Positions 34,155 to 43,369 of a stretch of DNA of 64,000 nt are shown here, in pieces. The stretch's first letter is position 1; each line of letters begins with the position of its first letter. The translations under genes were made by a program, and so were the position numbers. Origin of the DNA: Paenibacillus sp. yr247 (GTDB lineage: Bacteria > Bacillota > Bacilli > Paenibacillales > NBRC-103111); the NCBI RefSeq assembly GCF_900103825.1, contig NZ_FNIF01000019.1, forward strand, positions 32,938 to 96,937, read 5' to 3'. The notes under the pieces were generated by a model, which searched no databases, had not been told where the DNA came from, and saw nothing but the letters and a program-made list of their open reading frames with translations.

Positions 34155-34351
34155 CTAAACAGCCGCCCTGCGCAGCAATCCATACGTTGCTGTCAAGTAG
34201 ACGACAACCAAAAGTACCATCCACCAGAATAGCTTCATATAATGATGGACAAGCCACTCCAAGATACCACCCCGCAGCCGAAAGTGCGATGCTAATTTGA
34301 AATGGTGCAGTCGAACGCCCCATCCATTTGTTGCTGCTTAAAAACAGACAT
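34155..34351 (-). pseudogene. Possible frameshifted small membrane protein gene
   Basis: Reading minus from ATG at 34351 gives MSVFKQQQMDGAFDCTIS and a stop; a one-base addition at the A run near 34295 opens a frame to 34155 containing LEWLVHHYMKLFWWM and a strongly hydrophobic helix ending YGLLRRAAV, 65 residues in all. The length needs exactly one added base, as in the neighbouring gerP-type gene. There is no good ribosome binding site, so this is tentative. The rest of the gene-free stretch 34352-34533 shows nothing recognisable. Confidence 0.35.
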
Positions 34352-34533
34352 ACGTATCTTTGATGGTGATCGTACCTGCTGCAAAAGTGTAAATGAAAAT
34401 AGAGGAAAAGAGCATTTTGGGCTTTCCGGCTACTGATAAATTTCCTCCCAACTGGGAATACCACTAGGATAAACGCCTTATTGTCCTTCAGGACCTACTA
34501 AAAACATCACATTCAAGGAAAGGTAAAACCAAT

Positions 34534-35571
34534 ATGTTTTCATTTAAAATGCGTCTAGCTTTCGTTAGCTTGCTGCTCCTCCTAGCTCCCACTTATGCGG
34601 GGTACAGCGAAGAGGACAATGCAGCTAACAGCGCGAAGTACAGTGCAGAAGCAAGTGCAAAGGATAGTGAGGTTGAGCCGCCACCGGCAGCTCCTCTGTT
34701 TTCGTTCTCTGTGCTAAGCGATGCTCACATCACTTCATCAGACCACGAAGCTCAGCTGCGGCTGCGCAATGCGCTGGCCGATCATCACGCGCTGCGCCCG
34801 GACAGCAAGCTGCTCGTCTTGAACGGCGACCTCACGGATGGAAGTGAGGGCGACTATCGCAGCTTGCTGGGGCTGCTCAGCCGCCAGCCCCATGCCCCTG
34901 TGCATGCGACCATGGGCAACCACGATTACTACGGCGTGTGGCGCACGCCGGAAGGTGGGATGGATACATCGAAGATGAATCCATCATGGTCGAGCAAGCA
35001 AGCGGTCGCGTTATTCGACCGCATGTGGGGGTATGACAAGCCGTACCACGAGCTTGTCGTGGAGGGCTATCGCTTCCTGTTCCTTAGCGGGGAAGCGTAT
35101 AGGGACGTGAACGCATCCATAGGCGAGGATGCGTTCCTCTCGGCCGAGCAGCTTGCCTGGCTGCGCGACCGGCTTGCGGCCTCGGGCTCGGCGGATGCCG
35201 GCAAGCCCGTGTTCGTGTTCCTCCACCAGCCGCTGCCGCAGACGCTGGATGGCACGGATATGGAGCTGGGCGTCGTTCAGCACCAGGAGCTGCGGGCGCT
35301 GCTCGATGCGCACCCGAACGTAATCTTCTTCAGCGGCCATACTCACTGGAATTTAGAAACGACCAGACAAGTGAGGCAGCTGAAGTTTCTTGCCGCTTCC
35401 AGCGCTTCCATCCGGCAGGTATGGAACGCCCAGAATGTGCCCGAGACGCAGGACATCAGCCAAAGTCTTGTCGTGGACGTCTACAAGGACCGCGTGGTGA
35501 TCATGCGCCGCGAACACATCAAAAAGCGATGGATTGAGCCCTCTATCGCCAAAGGTTACGACGTCAAATAG
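34534..35571 (+). CDS. Secreted calcineurin-like metallophosphoesterase
   Basis: 345 residues. A signal peptide (1-22, FVSLLLLLAPTYAG) is followed by an Ala/Ser/Glu-rich linker and a metallophosphoesterase domain: SVLSDAHIT (DxH), VLNGDLTDGSEGD (GD), ATMGNHDYYG (GNHD), FVFLHQPLPQ and FFSGHTHWN (GHxH). All two-metal ligands are present. Such proteins hydrolyse phosphomono- or diesters outside the membrane; the substrate is unknown. The middle of the gene is much richer in G and C than its ends and neighbours. Confidence 0.9.
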   Translation: MFSFKMRLAFVSLLLLLAPTYAGYSEEDNAANSAKYSAEASAKDSEVEPPPAAPLFSFSVLSDAHITSSDHEAQLRLRNALADHHALRPDSKLLVLNGDLTDGSEGDYRSLLGLLSRQPHAPVHATMGNHDYYGVWRTPEGGMDTSKMNPSWSSKQAVALFDRMWGYDKPYHELVVEGYRFLFLSGEAYRDVNASIGEDAFLSAEQLAWLRDRLAASGSADAGKPVFVFLHQPLPQTLDGTDMELGVVQHQELRALLDAHPNVIFFSGHTHWNLETTRQVRQLKFLAASSASIRQVWNAQNVPETQDISQSLVVDVYKDRVVIMRREHIKKRWIEPSIAKGYDVK

Positions 35572-35694
35572 GCATCCGCCTTCTCCGCAGCCGCCCTACC
35601 CAAAAAGACTGCCCGACAAGACTCTGGTCCTGCCCAGGCAGCACATTCACGCTCTTCTTCTCGCTTAGCCACGCTGAGGGTTTCCTGCACAACG

Positions 35695-35723
35695 CAAAAA
35701 AGCTGCTCGCATCAGCGAGCAGC
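35695..35723 (-). terminator. Terminator after the repeat protein
   Basis: GCTGCTCGC / GCGAGCAGC perfect nine-base stem, ATCA loop, six A on the plus side. Confidence 0.88.
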
Positions 35724-35745
35724 CTTCCGCTATTAACTTCCGCTA

Positions 35746-36831
35746 TTAGTTCGCTGCAGCCGGGGCTGGCGCTGCTGTAGTCGCAGATGACCTACCTTCA
35801 GGGCGTTTATGGTCAAAGCCTTTTTGCTCAACTTGCTTCTTAATGGAATCCGTCATTCCGTCTTTGATTTTGCTAACAAGATCATCTTCACTGATACCTT
35901 TCGCTGTTGCAATATCAACAATCGATTTACCCGCTTTTAATTCCGTTTTAAGCTCGTCTTGCGTGATGCCCAGAATTTGTGTCAACACCTCAGGGTTCCC
36001 GAAATGACCACCAGGGCCGCCATGACGGTCTTCTCTTCCTTCCGAGCCGCCCTCAGGACGCGTGCTTTCCACTTGTTTCGTCAATCGGTCGGATAAGCCA
36101 GTCACCATTTTGTCTGCTTGTGTTTGCGTAAGTTTGCCTGCTGTAACTTCAGCGTTGATGGAAGTGGTTTCTGCTGCAACTAGCTTAGCTACATAGTCCG
36201 CTTCCGTTAATCCTTTCTCCACTGCAAGAGCTGCTAATGTTTTGCCTGCCTTCAAAGCATCCTTCACGACACTTTGATCCACGCTAAGGATTGTTGCTGT
36301 TTGCTCTACAAGATTGCTTCCGTGACCTCTGCCCTTGCCAGCGCGATCGCCACCCAGGAAGCCGCCTTTGAACCCTTTACCTTCAATACGCTTCGTCAAT
36401 TGATCATATAGACCTTTAATGACCTTATCTGCTTGCACTTGTGTCATTTTGCCTGCTGTTACATCAGCTGTAATAGCAGCCGTCTCTGCATCGACTAGTT
36501 TTTGCAAAAAGTCAGCTTTTGTCATTCCTTTTTCCTCTGCAAATGCAGCCAATGTTTTGTCAGCTTTCAATGCATCTTGCACTGCGCTTTCGTCAACGCC
36601 GAGGATTGTCGCTGTTTCTTTTACCAAGTTTGCACCCTTGAAGCCACCGCGATCTCCGAAATCTCCATGACCTTTGAATCCCGATCCTGCTTGTTGAGTC
36701 GAAGTGCTCGTTGAGGTGCCCGTCACCGTATCAGCAAATGCTTGATTATGTAACGCTCCAACGAAACCAACTCCGAGTACAAAAGAAGCTACCAATGAAC
36801 CTGTGAGAATTTTTCTACCGATGTTTTTCAT
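35746..36831 (-). CDS. Secreted protein with three helical repeats
   Basis: 361 residues. Signal peptide 1-33 (ILTGSLVASFVLGVGFVGAL...AFA). Three related repeats follow: about 66-150, 170-254 and a shorter one 279-336. Each has LxxxTATILxVDxSxVxDALKAxKTLAA, EKGxTxADxxxKLVxAE and VTAGKxTQxQADKxxxGL. Gly/Arg/His-rich linkers (GRGHG, DRHGGPGGHFG) separate them. The final tail is Ala/Pro-rich. The repeats resemble small helical domains in exported Firmicute proteins; no enzymatic motif is seen and the role is unknown. It faces the two-component genes across a 430-bp gap. Confidence 0.75.
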   Translation of the reverse strand: MKNIGRKILTGSLVASFVLGVGFVGALHNQAFADTVTGTSTSTSTQQAGSGFKGHGDFGDRGGFKGANLVKETATILGVDESAVQDALKADKTLAAFAEEKGMTKADFLQKLVDAETAAITADVTAGKMTQVQADKVIKGLYDQLTKRIEGKGFKGGFLGGDRAGKGRGHGSNLVEQTATILSVDQSVVKDALKAGKTLAALAVEKGLTEADYVAKLVAAETTSINAEVTAGKLTQTQADKMVTGLSDRLTKQVESTRPEGGSEGREDRHGGPGGHFGNPEVLTQILGITQDELKTELKAGKSIVDIATAKGISEDDLVSKIKDGMTDSIKKQVEQKGFDHKRPEGRSSATTAAPAPAAAN

Positions 36832-37221
36832 AATTTGTTTCCACCTTTTTCTTTTTATTTGTTTGTTCCTTACAAAACCAAGTATAGGCGCCTAACCTGA
36901 ATCTCATCTTAATTTAAACTGAATGTTCGTTGAGAGGTTTCTGAAGGTTTGCTGAAAGAGGGAATCGACCCTTCGGGCGATCCGACTCGCAAACCGCACT
37001 TATTGTGCAGATTGCTGCTGTAGGCCGTTTTCACACATTTATATTGGTGCGGTGCAGGAAGTTAGCGGCTGCAGTCCTACTTTGCCCACTTAAAATGCCC
37101 ACATCGAGCCCACTCTCGTTAAACACTCATTAATTATGCAAAAACGAACTCCAGCTGTTTTGTATGACGTAGCTTCTCCGCAATTTTTGGGGGGTCGGAC
37201 TCCATACTTTCTTATCAACAG

Positions 37222-37257
37222 AAAAAAAGCCTTACCCCGACTTTACGCCGAGATAAG
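37222..37257 (-). terminator. Terminator after the histidine kinase gene
   Basis: Minus-strand stem CTTATCTCGGC / GTCGGGGTAAG (11 bases with wobbles), five-base loop, then GCTTTTTTTC. In the gap 36832-37221 I see no gene; one stretch near 36995-37155 loosely recalls the 134-bp repeat ends. Confidence 0.7.
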
Positions 37258-37264
37258 ACTCATC

Positions 37265-38773
37265 TTATTTACTCGATGGCAGCAGCACCTTAAAAATGCT
37301 GCCTTCTCCCACCGCACTATGAACCTCTATCGTCCCTCCATGCAGCTCCACAATGGAACGAGTGATGGATAATCCCAATCCGGCACCGCCACTTCGCCTC
37401 GCACGAGAGGAATCGATTCTGTAGAACCTGTCAAACAAATGAGGGAGATGCTCAGGTGCAATACCAGGCCCATTATCTAGAACCGCGACTTCAACACCCT
37501 GATCCGTTCTTGTTAACGAAAGTCCTAGCTGACCAGTAACCGGATGCGTGTGCTGAACGGCGTTGTGAAACAAATTGAGAACAACCTGCTTAATTTTATC
37601 GGGATCATACAGACAGCGGGTTTGCGGCTCCAACTTAAACGTAACTGTTCTGTCTCCTGCCAGTAGACGAAGCTGAGGCTCCATCTCATGCAGCATCTCA
37701 TCCAGCAGCCCTTCCGACTTTTGAAAAGAAGGTGTACGATCCAATCGGGCAAGCAGCAGTAGGTCTTCAACTAGCTTATTAATACGCACGGATTCGCCGT
37801 GCATACTCTTCAGCGCTTTCAGCAATTGCTCCGGTTGCTGATACGCTCCGCGAAGAAGAACTTCCAGAAAGCCATGAATCGAGGTCAGCGGTGTACGAAG
37901 CTCGTGCGAGGCATCCGCAGCGAAGCGGCGCATTTGTTCCTTTGCTTCTTTTTCCGCCTCAAAAGAAAACTCCAGTCTCTCCAACATACTATTGAAAGAT
38001 GTTGATAGTCGGTCAATCTCCACCTGCCCCTGATGCGCAGGAAACCTCTCGCCCAGATTACCTGAATCGATTTGTTTTACCGTATCCACCATATTAGAAA
38101 GCGGCACCAACGTCCGCCTCAACACAGGCAGAAATCCTAGCAGCCCTATAATCAGTGCTGTCATGGATAATAGTAGAAAGGTGAACAACTGACGGAGCAG
38201 CAAATCTTCAATCGGTCCTGTGCTCGTACTCGCTTGAATAAGTCCTTGAACGCCTTGGGATCTCCCTCGAATTTGATGAAAGACAATCAACTGGTTATTG
38301 CCATCTTTATCCTTCACGATTCGGTAGTCGGGCTTCACTTTCGATTTCAATAATTCCTGATATTCCTCCATCGTAAGCTGAAAAGGTGGCGGTCCATTTT
38401 CTGAAGACAACAGCTTGTAATTACCCTCGCTATCGATCAAAGCAATGGATAATTCGGGAGCGAAAATTCGTGGAAACTCTCCTCCCGTATTGTCCGAACG
38501 GTTATCCCCACTTGTTTCTCGTTTTGGGACAATAGGATTCAGCCCTCGATCCGGAGATCCCCCAGTTCGCTGCCACATATTGGGAGGTAACGTCGCAAGC
38601 TGGTTGTGAATGGTTTCCGCCTTGTTCTTATAGAGAAATTGCTGCATGAAAATATATTGAAATACACCAATTAGCAGCAGTAACGCAGACATCACCAACA
38701 AAGACCGCGATAGTAACTGGAATTTCAGCGAACCGGTAACAAAATGCTCGGCAAACCGGCCCCGCCTTTTCAT
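37265..38773 (-). CDS. Sensor histidine kinase
   Basis: 502 residues. Membrane helices at about 25-45 and 190-213 enclose an extracytoplasmic sensor of 145 residues. HAMP follows (residues 214-270), then the phosphoacceptor box DASHELRTPLTSIHGFLEVL, N box LNLFHNAVQHT, G1 DNGPGIAPEHLPHLFDRFYR and G2 GAGLGLSITRSIVELHGG. All catalytic boxes are intact. It pairs with the upstream response regulator (four-base overlap ATGA). The signal is unknown; position beside the secreted repeat protein suggests an envelope cue. Confidence 0.94.
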   Translation of the reverse strand: MKRRGRFAEHFVTGSLKFQLLSRSLLVMSALLLLIGVFQYIFMQQFLYKNKAETIHNQLATLPPNMWQRTGGSPDRGLNPIVPKRETSGDNRSDNTGGEFPRIFAPELSIALIDSEGNYKLLSSENGPPPFQLTMEEYQELLKSKVKPDYRIVKDKDGNNQLIVFHQIRGRSQGVQGLIQASTSTGPIEDLLLRQLFTFLLLSMTALIIGLLGFLPVLRRTLVPLSNMVDTVKQIDSGNLGERFPAHQGQVEIDRLSTSFNSMLERLEFSFEAEKEAKEQMRRFAADASHELRTPLTSIHGFLEVLLRGAYQQPEQLLKALKSMHGESVRINKLVEDLLLLARLDRTPSFQKSEGLLDEMLHEMEPQLRLLAGDRTVTFKLEPQTRCLYDPDKIKQVVLNLFHNAVQHTHPVTGQLGLSLTRTDQGVEVAVLDNGPGIAPEHLPHLFDRFYRIDSSRARRSGGAGLGLSITRSIVELHGGTIEVHSAVGEGSIFKVLLPSSK

Positions 38774-39453
38774 GTTACATCCATCCGATAACCTGCTCCG
38801 CGAATCGTACGGATCAGCTTATGTTCTTTATCGCCTAGCTTATCGCGCAAAGATCGTATGTACACTTCGACGATGTTCTCTTCACCACCGAAATCATAAC
38901 CCCATACTTTATCGAGAATCATCGATTTGCTCAGCACAAGTCCATGGTTAATGGACATAAATTTTAGCAGCTCATATTCCGTAGGAGATAGCTCCAGAAC
39001 CTTGTCATACAAGCTAATTTCCTTACGCCTATCATCTATGCGAAGCGGTCCGATGATCACTTCACCGAACAAGTTCGGGAAATGGTTACGAATCCGAGCG
39101 TAGATGCGGGCTAGCAGCTCTTCAAAGCTGAACGGCTTGATCACATAATCGTCAGCCCCTAGGGTAAGGCCCTTCACCCGATCATCGATTTCATCCTTGG
39201 CCGTCAACATGATGACAGCAACATTTTCTGTCTTCTTAATCATCCGACATACTTCGAACCCGTCCATACCCGGCATCATCACATCAAGAATGGCGATATG
39301 CGGTTGGAACTTATTGCAAGCTGTGATCGCACTAATCCCATCTTGAGCCGTCATGACCTCAAACCCTTCATTCGTCAAACCTAGCTCCAGAAATTCTAGA
39401 ATATGAGGCTCGTCATCAACGAGCAGAATTTTGATACCTTTTAATTGGCGCAT
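38770..39453 (-). CDS. OmpR-family response regulator
   Basis: 227 residues from the ATG at 39453, behind GGGGGGA. Receiver domain: acidic pair in LLVDDEPHI, phosphoacceptor Asp in AILDVMMPGMDG, Thr in LTAKDE, Lys in YVIKPFSFEE. The C-terminal winged helix of OmpR/PhoB type includes LELSPTEYELLKFM and VEVYIRSLRDKLGD. It controls genes by binding tandem repeats, probably including its own operon. Its stop overlaps the kinase start. Confidence 0.95.
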   Translation of the reverse strand: MRQLKGIKILLVDDEPHILEFLELGLTNEGFEVMTAQDGISAITACNKFQPHIAILDVMMPGMDGFEVCRMIKKTENVAVIMLTAKDEIDDRVKGLTLGADDYVIKPFSFEELLARIYARIRNHFPNLFGEVIIGPLRIDDRRKEISLYDKVLELSPTEYELLKFMSINHGLVLSKSMILDKVWGYDFGGEENIVEVYIRSLRDKLGDKEHKLIRTIRGAGYRMDVT

Positions 39454-39632
39454 GTTTTTCGTCCCCCCGAAGTTCATTGTACACGTTTTCTGCAATCAGT
39501 ATCCCATATCCTCCCTAAAAGCAGTCTGAGCGGTTGCTGAAAGGTTGCTGAATGTTCGTAATCCAAACGAATATGCCGAACCCTGAGCGGACCCGACTCT
39601 TGTGTCCCTGCCGCCCTTGCAGATTCAACACT

Positions 39633-39716
39633 TTATCCACATTCACGCCAACATTATCCACAACACCTCTACTATTTACCCACAAATTATTGTGTTTTAT
39701 CAACATGTTATCAACA
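39633..39716 (+). promoter_or_regulatory. Cluster of DnaA-box-like sequences
   Basis: Two perfect boxes TTATCCACA (39633-39641, 39654-39662), one TTACCCACA (39676-39684) and two TTATCAACA (39697-39705, 39708-39716), all in the same orientation in 84 bp, in AT-rich DNA just upstream of the BaiN-like gene. B. subtilis has DnaA-box clusters outside oriC that restrain initiation or regulate neighbours. No dnaA, dnaN or other origin gene is here. Confidence 0.65.
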
Positions 39717-39816
39717 GGTTGTGTATGTCTTTATTTTATTCATTCATTTGCTAACAGCTATTTGGGTTTAGACTCAATTAGTGATACAATTTTCAAAAAT
39801 GAACTAGGGGTATTTT

Positions 39817-41076
39817 ATGATTTATGATGTAACCGTAATAGGTGGAGGATCTGCAGGATTAATGGCGAGTATTGCTGCTAGCAAGCATGGAGCCAAAGTA
39901 CTTCTCTTGGATAAAGGGGATAAATTGGGTCGAAAGCTTGGTATTTCAGGCGGCGGCAGATGCAATGTAACGAATAACAAGGACATGGATGAACTTATCA
40001 AGCATATCCCTGGCAACGGGCGCTTCCTATATAGTGCTTTCACCCATTTCAGCAACAAGGACATTATTGATTTCTTTGAAAATCTCGGCATCCGCCTGAA
40101 GGAAGAAGACAACGGTCGGATGTTTCCCATCAGCGACAAGGCCAAAACCGTCGTAGACGCGTTGATAGGACAAGTTCGCAGGCAAGGCGTTGAGATTCGG
40201 ACGAATAGTCCGGTCAAAAAGGTGTTGTACCAGGGCGGCGGCGTCCAAGGCGTTCAACTGCAGTCCGGCGAAACGGTGAACAGCAAAGCTGTCATCATTG
40301 CCTCCGGCGGATGCTCTGTACCTCATACCGGCTCGACAGGAGACGGTTATGCTTGGGCCGAAGCTGGTGGGCACACCATCACACAGCTCTTTCCGACCGA
40401 GGTTCCGTTAACCTCGAAAGAAGCTTTTATCCGCAGCCGTGAGCTGCAAGGACTTTCTTTGCGGGACGTAACACTCTCCGTCTGGAATGGCAAAGGGAAA
40501 GCGATCATTTCCCATAGAGGCGATATGTTATTTACCCATTTCGGCTTGTCTGGTCCGATTGCCTTGCGCTGCAGTCAATTCGTCGTGAAAGAGCTCGCTA
40601 AGTCAGAGCGCAAGGAAGTACTCCTGACTGTAGATCTCTTCCCTGATCAAAGCACGGACGACGTGTACAACCAAAGCATGGCTCTCGCTAAAGCTGACGC
40701 CAAGAAAGCGATCAAAAACGTGCTCAAAACTCTCTTGTCCGATCGTCTAATCCCGATTATGCTGGAAAAATCAGGCCTAGACGAGCAGCTTACGTACGAC
40801 AACATTCCAAAGCAGAAATGGCTCGAGCTGTGCAAGCTGATGAAAGCCTTCCCCGTGCTCATCAAAGGAACGCTCTCAATCGAGGAAGCTTTCGTCACAG
40901 GCGGCGGTGTTCAGCTTAAAGAAATCGATCCGAGCACGATGCAATCGAAGCTTGTGAACGGGCTTTATTTCTGCGGCGAGGTCCTCGATATTCATGGCTA
41001 TACAGGTGGCTATAACATCACAGCGGCATTTTCTACTGGCTATATGGCTGGCAAAAGCGCTGCTCAGCAGGCATAA
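39817..41076 (+). CDS. BaiN/HI0933-type NAD(P)/FAD-dependent oxidoreductase
   Basis: 419 residues. FAD-binding Rossmann motif [15 protein letters not shown] at the start, then [18 protein letters not shown], typical of the HI0933/YhiN/BaiN flavoprotein family, and a C-terminal FAD contact, [20 protein letters not shown]. It resembles B. subtilis YtfP. The reaction in vivo is unknown; BaiN itself is proposed to reduce bile-acid intermediates, which need not apply here. Ribosome binding site AGGGG. DnaA-box cluster directly upstream, terminator downstream. Confidence 0.92.
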   Translation: MIYDVTVIGGGSAGLMASIAASKHGAKVLLLDKGDKLGRKLGISGGGRCNVTNNKDMDELIKHIPGNGRFLYSAFTHFSNKDIIDFFENLGIRLKEEDNGRMFPISDKAKTVVDALIGQVRRQGVEIRTNSPVKKVLYQGGGVQGVQLQSGETVNSKAVIIASGGCSVPHTGSTGDGYAWAEAGGHTITQLFPTEVPLTSKEAFIRSRELQGLSLRDVTLSVWNGKGKAIISHRGDMLFTHFGLSGPIALRCSQFVVKELAKSERKEVLLTVDLFPDQSTDDVYNQSMALAKADAKKAIKNVLKTLLSDRLIPIMLEKSGLDEQLTYDNIPKQKWLELCKLMKAFPVLIKGTLSIEEAFVTGGGVQLKEIDPSTMQSKLVNGLYFCGEVLDIHGYTGGYNITAAFSTGYMAGKSAAQQA

Positions 41077-41077
41077 A

Positions 41078-41126
41078 AAAGAAGGACCCGCATCAAAGAT
41101 CAAAGATGCAGGTCCTTCTTCCTTTT
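41078..41126 (+). terminator. Bidirectional terminator
   Basis: AAGAAGGACCCGCATC / GATGCAGGTCCTTCTT with one mismatch, A run before, T run after; serves the flavoprotein gene and the facing transporter remnant. Confidence 0.88.
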
Positions 41127-41136
41127 TACCAAAGAC

Positions 41137-42017
41137 TTACGCTGTAGCCAATTCGAGGTCATCTTCCTCGTCACGATTAAACGCTTCGCGATCGAGTTCA
41201 CCCTCGGATTCTGCCACGAGCAATGCCGTAACTGTTGTTCCTGTAGCATTAACTGCTGTACGGCCCATGTCGATCAGAGCCTCAACGCCTAGAACAAGAC
41301 CCATACCTTCCAAAGGCAAGCCTAAAGCCGTAAGCACAACTGTCGTCGAAATCGCAGCAGGACCTGGAACTACGAAAATCGCCACAACCGCCGGCCAAAC
41401 CCCGCCGCAGCCATTAAAATTCATCGTTGCGCCAAGTGGTGCCACAAAACTGGCAATCCGAGGTGATACACGAAGACGCTTCGTGATCACTTCCAAATTC
41501 ACAGGCAGCGTTGCATAGCTGCTTCGTGTTGTGAATGCGACAGCAATTGTGGGATAAGCCTTTTTGAAGAATTTGATTGGGTTTACTTTGGCCACGAAAA
41601 GAACCTAACCACCAAAGATCAACACGAAGTGAATGATCAACGCGACATAGGAAGTTAAGATGATTTTAGCCAGAGGAGCAAGTGTATCCAAACCATATTT
41701 AGCTGCCATAGCCGCGATTAGCGCGTACACCCCATAAGGTGTCAGGCGAATAACATACTTAACTACTTGGTGAATGACAGCTGTAGCTGATGTAATAAAC
41801 GCTTTAACTCTGCTACACTTTCCGGTTTTTTGGAGCCAACATGTACAATCGCTACGGCAACAAAAATCGCGAAGATCAGAACCGGTACAACTTTCCCAGT
41901 CGCCATGTCGTTAATTGGGCTTTTATGGGGAAATCGCGAAAGAAATCCTACATCGTGCGTTGGGCTGGTATTAGTCCAAAGAGCTGCAGTAAGCTTCTTT
42001 TCAGCGCCAACTCTCAA
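41137..42017 (-). pseudogene. Decayed dicarboxylate/amino acid:cation symporter (DAACS) gene
   Basis: Only the C-terminal half of a GltP/DctA-type symporter remains. INDMATGKVVPVLIFAIFVAVAI is followed by a one-base shift at about 41803, after GSKKPESVAE; then TAVIHQVVKYVIRLTPYGVYAL runs to an in-frame TAG at 41605-41607 (probably TTG originally), and continues with VNPIKFFKKAYPTIAVAFTTRSSYATLP and PLGATMNFNGCG to 41137. These are the HP2 and TM8 landmarks of the family. The first 190 or so residues are absent. Truncation, frameshift and nonsense together show real gene death. Confidence 0.88.
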
Positions 42018-42061
42018 CCTTCACGGCCCAGCACCGACCGCGCGCTCCAACCAACCCCATT

Positions 42062-42484
42062 TCATATCCGGATGCCGGCGCTGAAATGGTCGTAGTCGTC
42101 AGAGGATGGGTCGAAGACCGCCTCTTCCTCGCTCGGCACCGTGTCGGTATCCTGCGATGCTTGGGCTTGAGCGTAGCTGTCGGACCAATCCTCATTCACG
42201 GTGTGAGCCGGAATGCGGATGGATCCCTCCAAATCGTACGCCATGGCGAACGTCGCCGGCTCCGGCTGTGCATACTCCCGCTCGACTAAGCGCCCGCCGT
42301 GCGATTGCGCGATTTCGAGCGCAGACGTAATCTCCTGGTCATCGAGATGGATGTGCAGCGTCGCCCGCTCTTCACCCAATAATTCCGGCTTGTATCCAAG
42401 CTCTTCCAGCGTATCAAGCGCAAGGAGCGCATCCCTCTCCTTGTCAAATTCAAAAAAGATAGGAACAAAGTTCTTCATTCTCAT
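42062..42484 (-). CDS. Hypothetical acidic protein
   Basis: 140 residues from the ATG at 42484, behind AGAAAGGA; a second ATG two codons later has better spacing and is possible. The first 85 residues look like a compact alpha/beta domain (NFVPIFFEFDKERDALLALDTLEELGY, LHIHLDDQEITSALEIAQSHGG) similar to ACT-like small domains; the rest is acidic and probably disordered. No known family. It lies 60 bp downstream of the inositol monophosphatase gene on the same strand. Confidence 0.65.
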   Translation of the reverse strand: MRMKNFVPIFFEFDKERDALLALDTLEELGYKPELLGEERATLHIHLDDQEITSALEIAQSHGGRLVEREYAQPEPATFAMAYDLEGSIRIPAHTVNEDWSDSYAQAQASQDTDTVPSEEEAVFDPSSDDYDHFSAGIRI

Positions 42485-42544
42485 AGCATCCTTTCTTCCT
42501 CCAAATGAAAAGTCTGCCATTATCTTCTGCAAAATATCCCTGCA

Positions 42545-43369
42545 CTATTCTACTTTGATAGCCTCCTGCACGAATTTGAGCAGCTCCTCATGATATTCCG
42601 GCACAGCAGCCACCAAGTAAATCGCCCTCTTTGCTCCTGAGCCTCCAAGCAGCGCAACCGGATTACCTGCGAAATCCGTTACCTTAACACCTGCCTCATG
42701 CGCTAGCAGCAAGCCCGCATACAAATCCTCGCCTTCGGAGTTGTACAGCACAACACCATGCAGGTCGCCTCTGGCGAGCATCGCCCAGGTCAAGGACGGC
42801 GCCCACATGCGCAGCACTCTTTTAACCGAATGCTCGAGATGATGTCTCAGCCCTAACGCTTTCTGATCATCCTTGCCAACTGCATGACCTTGGATCCATG
42901 ATATGGTGGATTTGGCTAATGCACCTCTCGGCTTCGCCTCAAGCTTAACGTCCTCCTGCCAAGCGCCTTCGTCCTTAACAGCAACATAATCAAGCCCCAT
43001 AGCCGAATCATGGATTACCCCCAGTACAATTTGCCCTTGATAGCTCAAAGAGATGGAAACCCCATAAAGCGGTATACCCAAGGCGAAATTATTCGTTCCA
43101 TCCAGCGGATCGACATGCCATACCCAATCGCTGGCTGACCCTCCTGCACCCGCTTCTTCACTATATATACGATGGCTCGGAAACACCTCCATGATGTCAT
43201 CCACGATTAAACGATCCGCCTGAACATCCACTTCGGTAACCAAATCGCCGCGATCGTCCTTGTGCTCAATAGTCAGCTTACCGCCGAAACGCACTCTGGC
43301 TAGTTCTCCTGCTTTCATTGCCGCTTTCACAGCAACCTCTCTTGCTAATGACCACTCGTTACGATTCAT
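42545..43369 (-). CDS. Inositol monophosphatase family protein
   Basis: 274 residues from the ATG at 43369, behind AAGGGG. Motifs: TEVDVQADRLI, YSEEAGAG (metal Glu), HVDPLDGTNNFALGIP (metal Asp residues) and a C-terminal GEDLYAGLLLAHEAG in place of the usual WDxAAG. The loss of the Trp-Asp pair in the last motif may change specificity towards another phosphate (for example 3'-phosphoadenosine phosphate or fructose-1,6-bisphosphate). It is a distant paralogue of the gene at 1-405. Confidence 0.88.
   Translation of the reverse strand: MNRNEWSLAREVAVKAAMKAGELARVRFGGKLTIEHKDDRGDLVTEVDVQADRLIVDDIMEVFPSHRIYSEEAGAGGSASDWVWHVDPLDGTNNFALGIPLYGVSISLSYQGQIVLGVIHDSAMGLDYVAVKDEGAWQEDVKLEAKPRGALAKSTISWIQGHAVGKDDQKALGLRHHLEHSVKRVLRMWAPSLTWAMLARGDLHGVVLYNSEGEDLYAGLLLAHEAGVKVTDFAGNPVALLGGSGAKRAIYLVAAVPEYHEELLKFVQEAIKVE

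Noticed and set aside
36990..37160. Possible third, decayed copy of the 134-bp repeat (GCACTTATTGTGCAG and TTATGCAAAAACGA)
   Set aside because: Spacing is wrong and the inner landmark ATTTGATGTACA is missing; similarity is limited to a few bases.
39633..39716. Chromosomal replication origin
   Set aside because: DnaA boxes are present but dnaA, dnaN, recF and gyrase genes are absent and no long AT-rich unwinding repeat set is visible.
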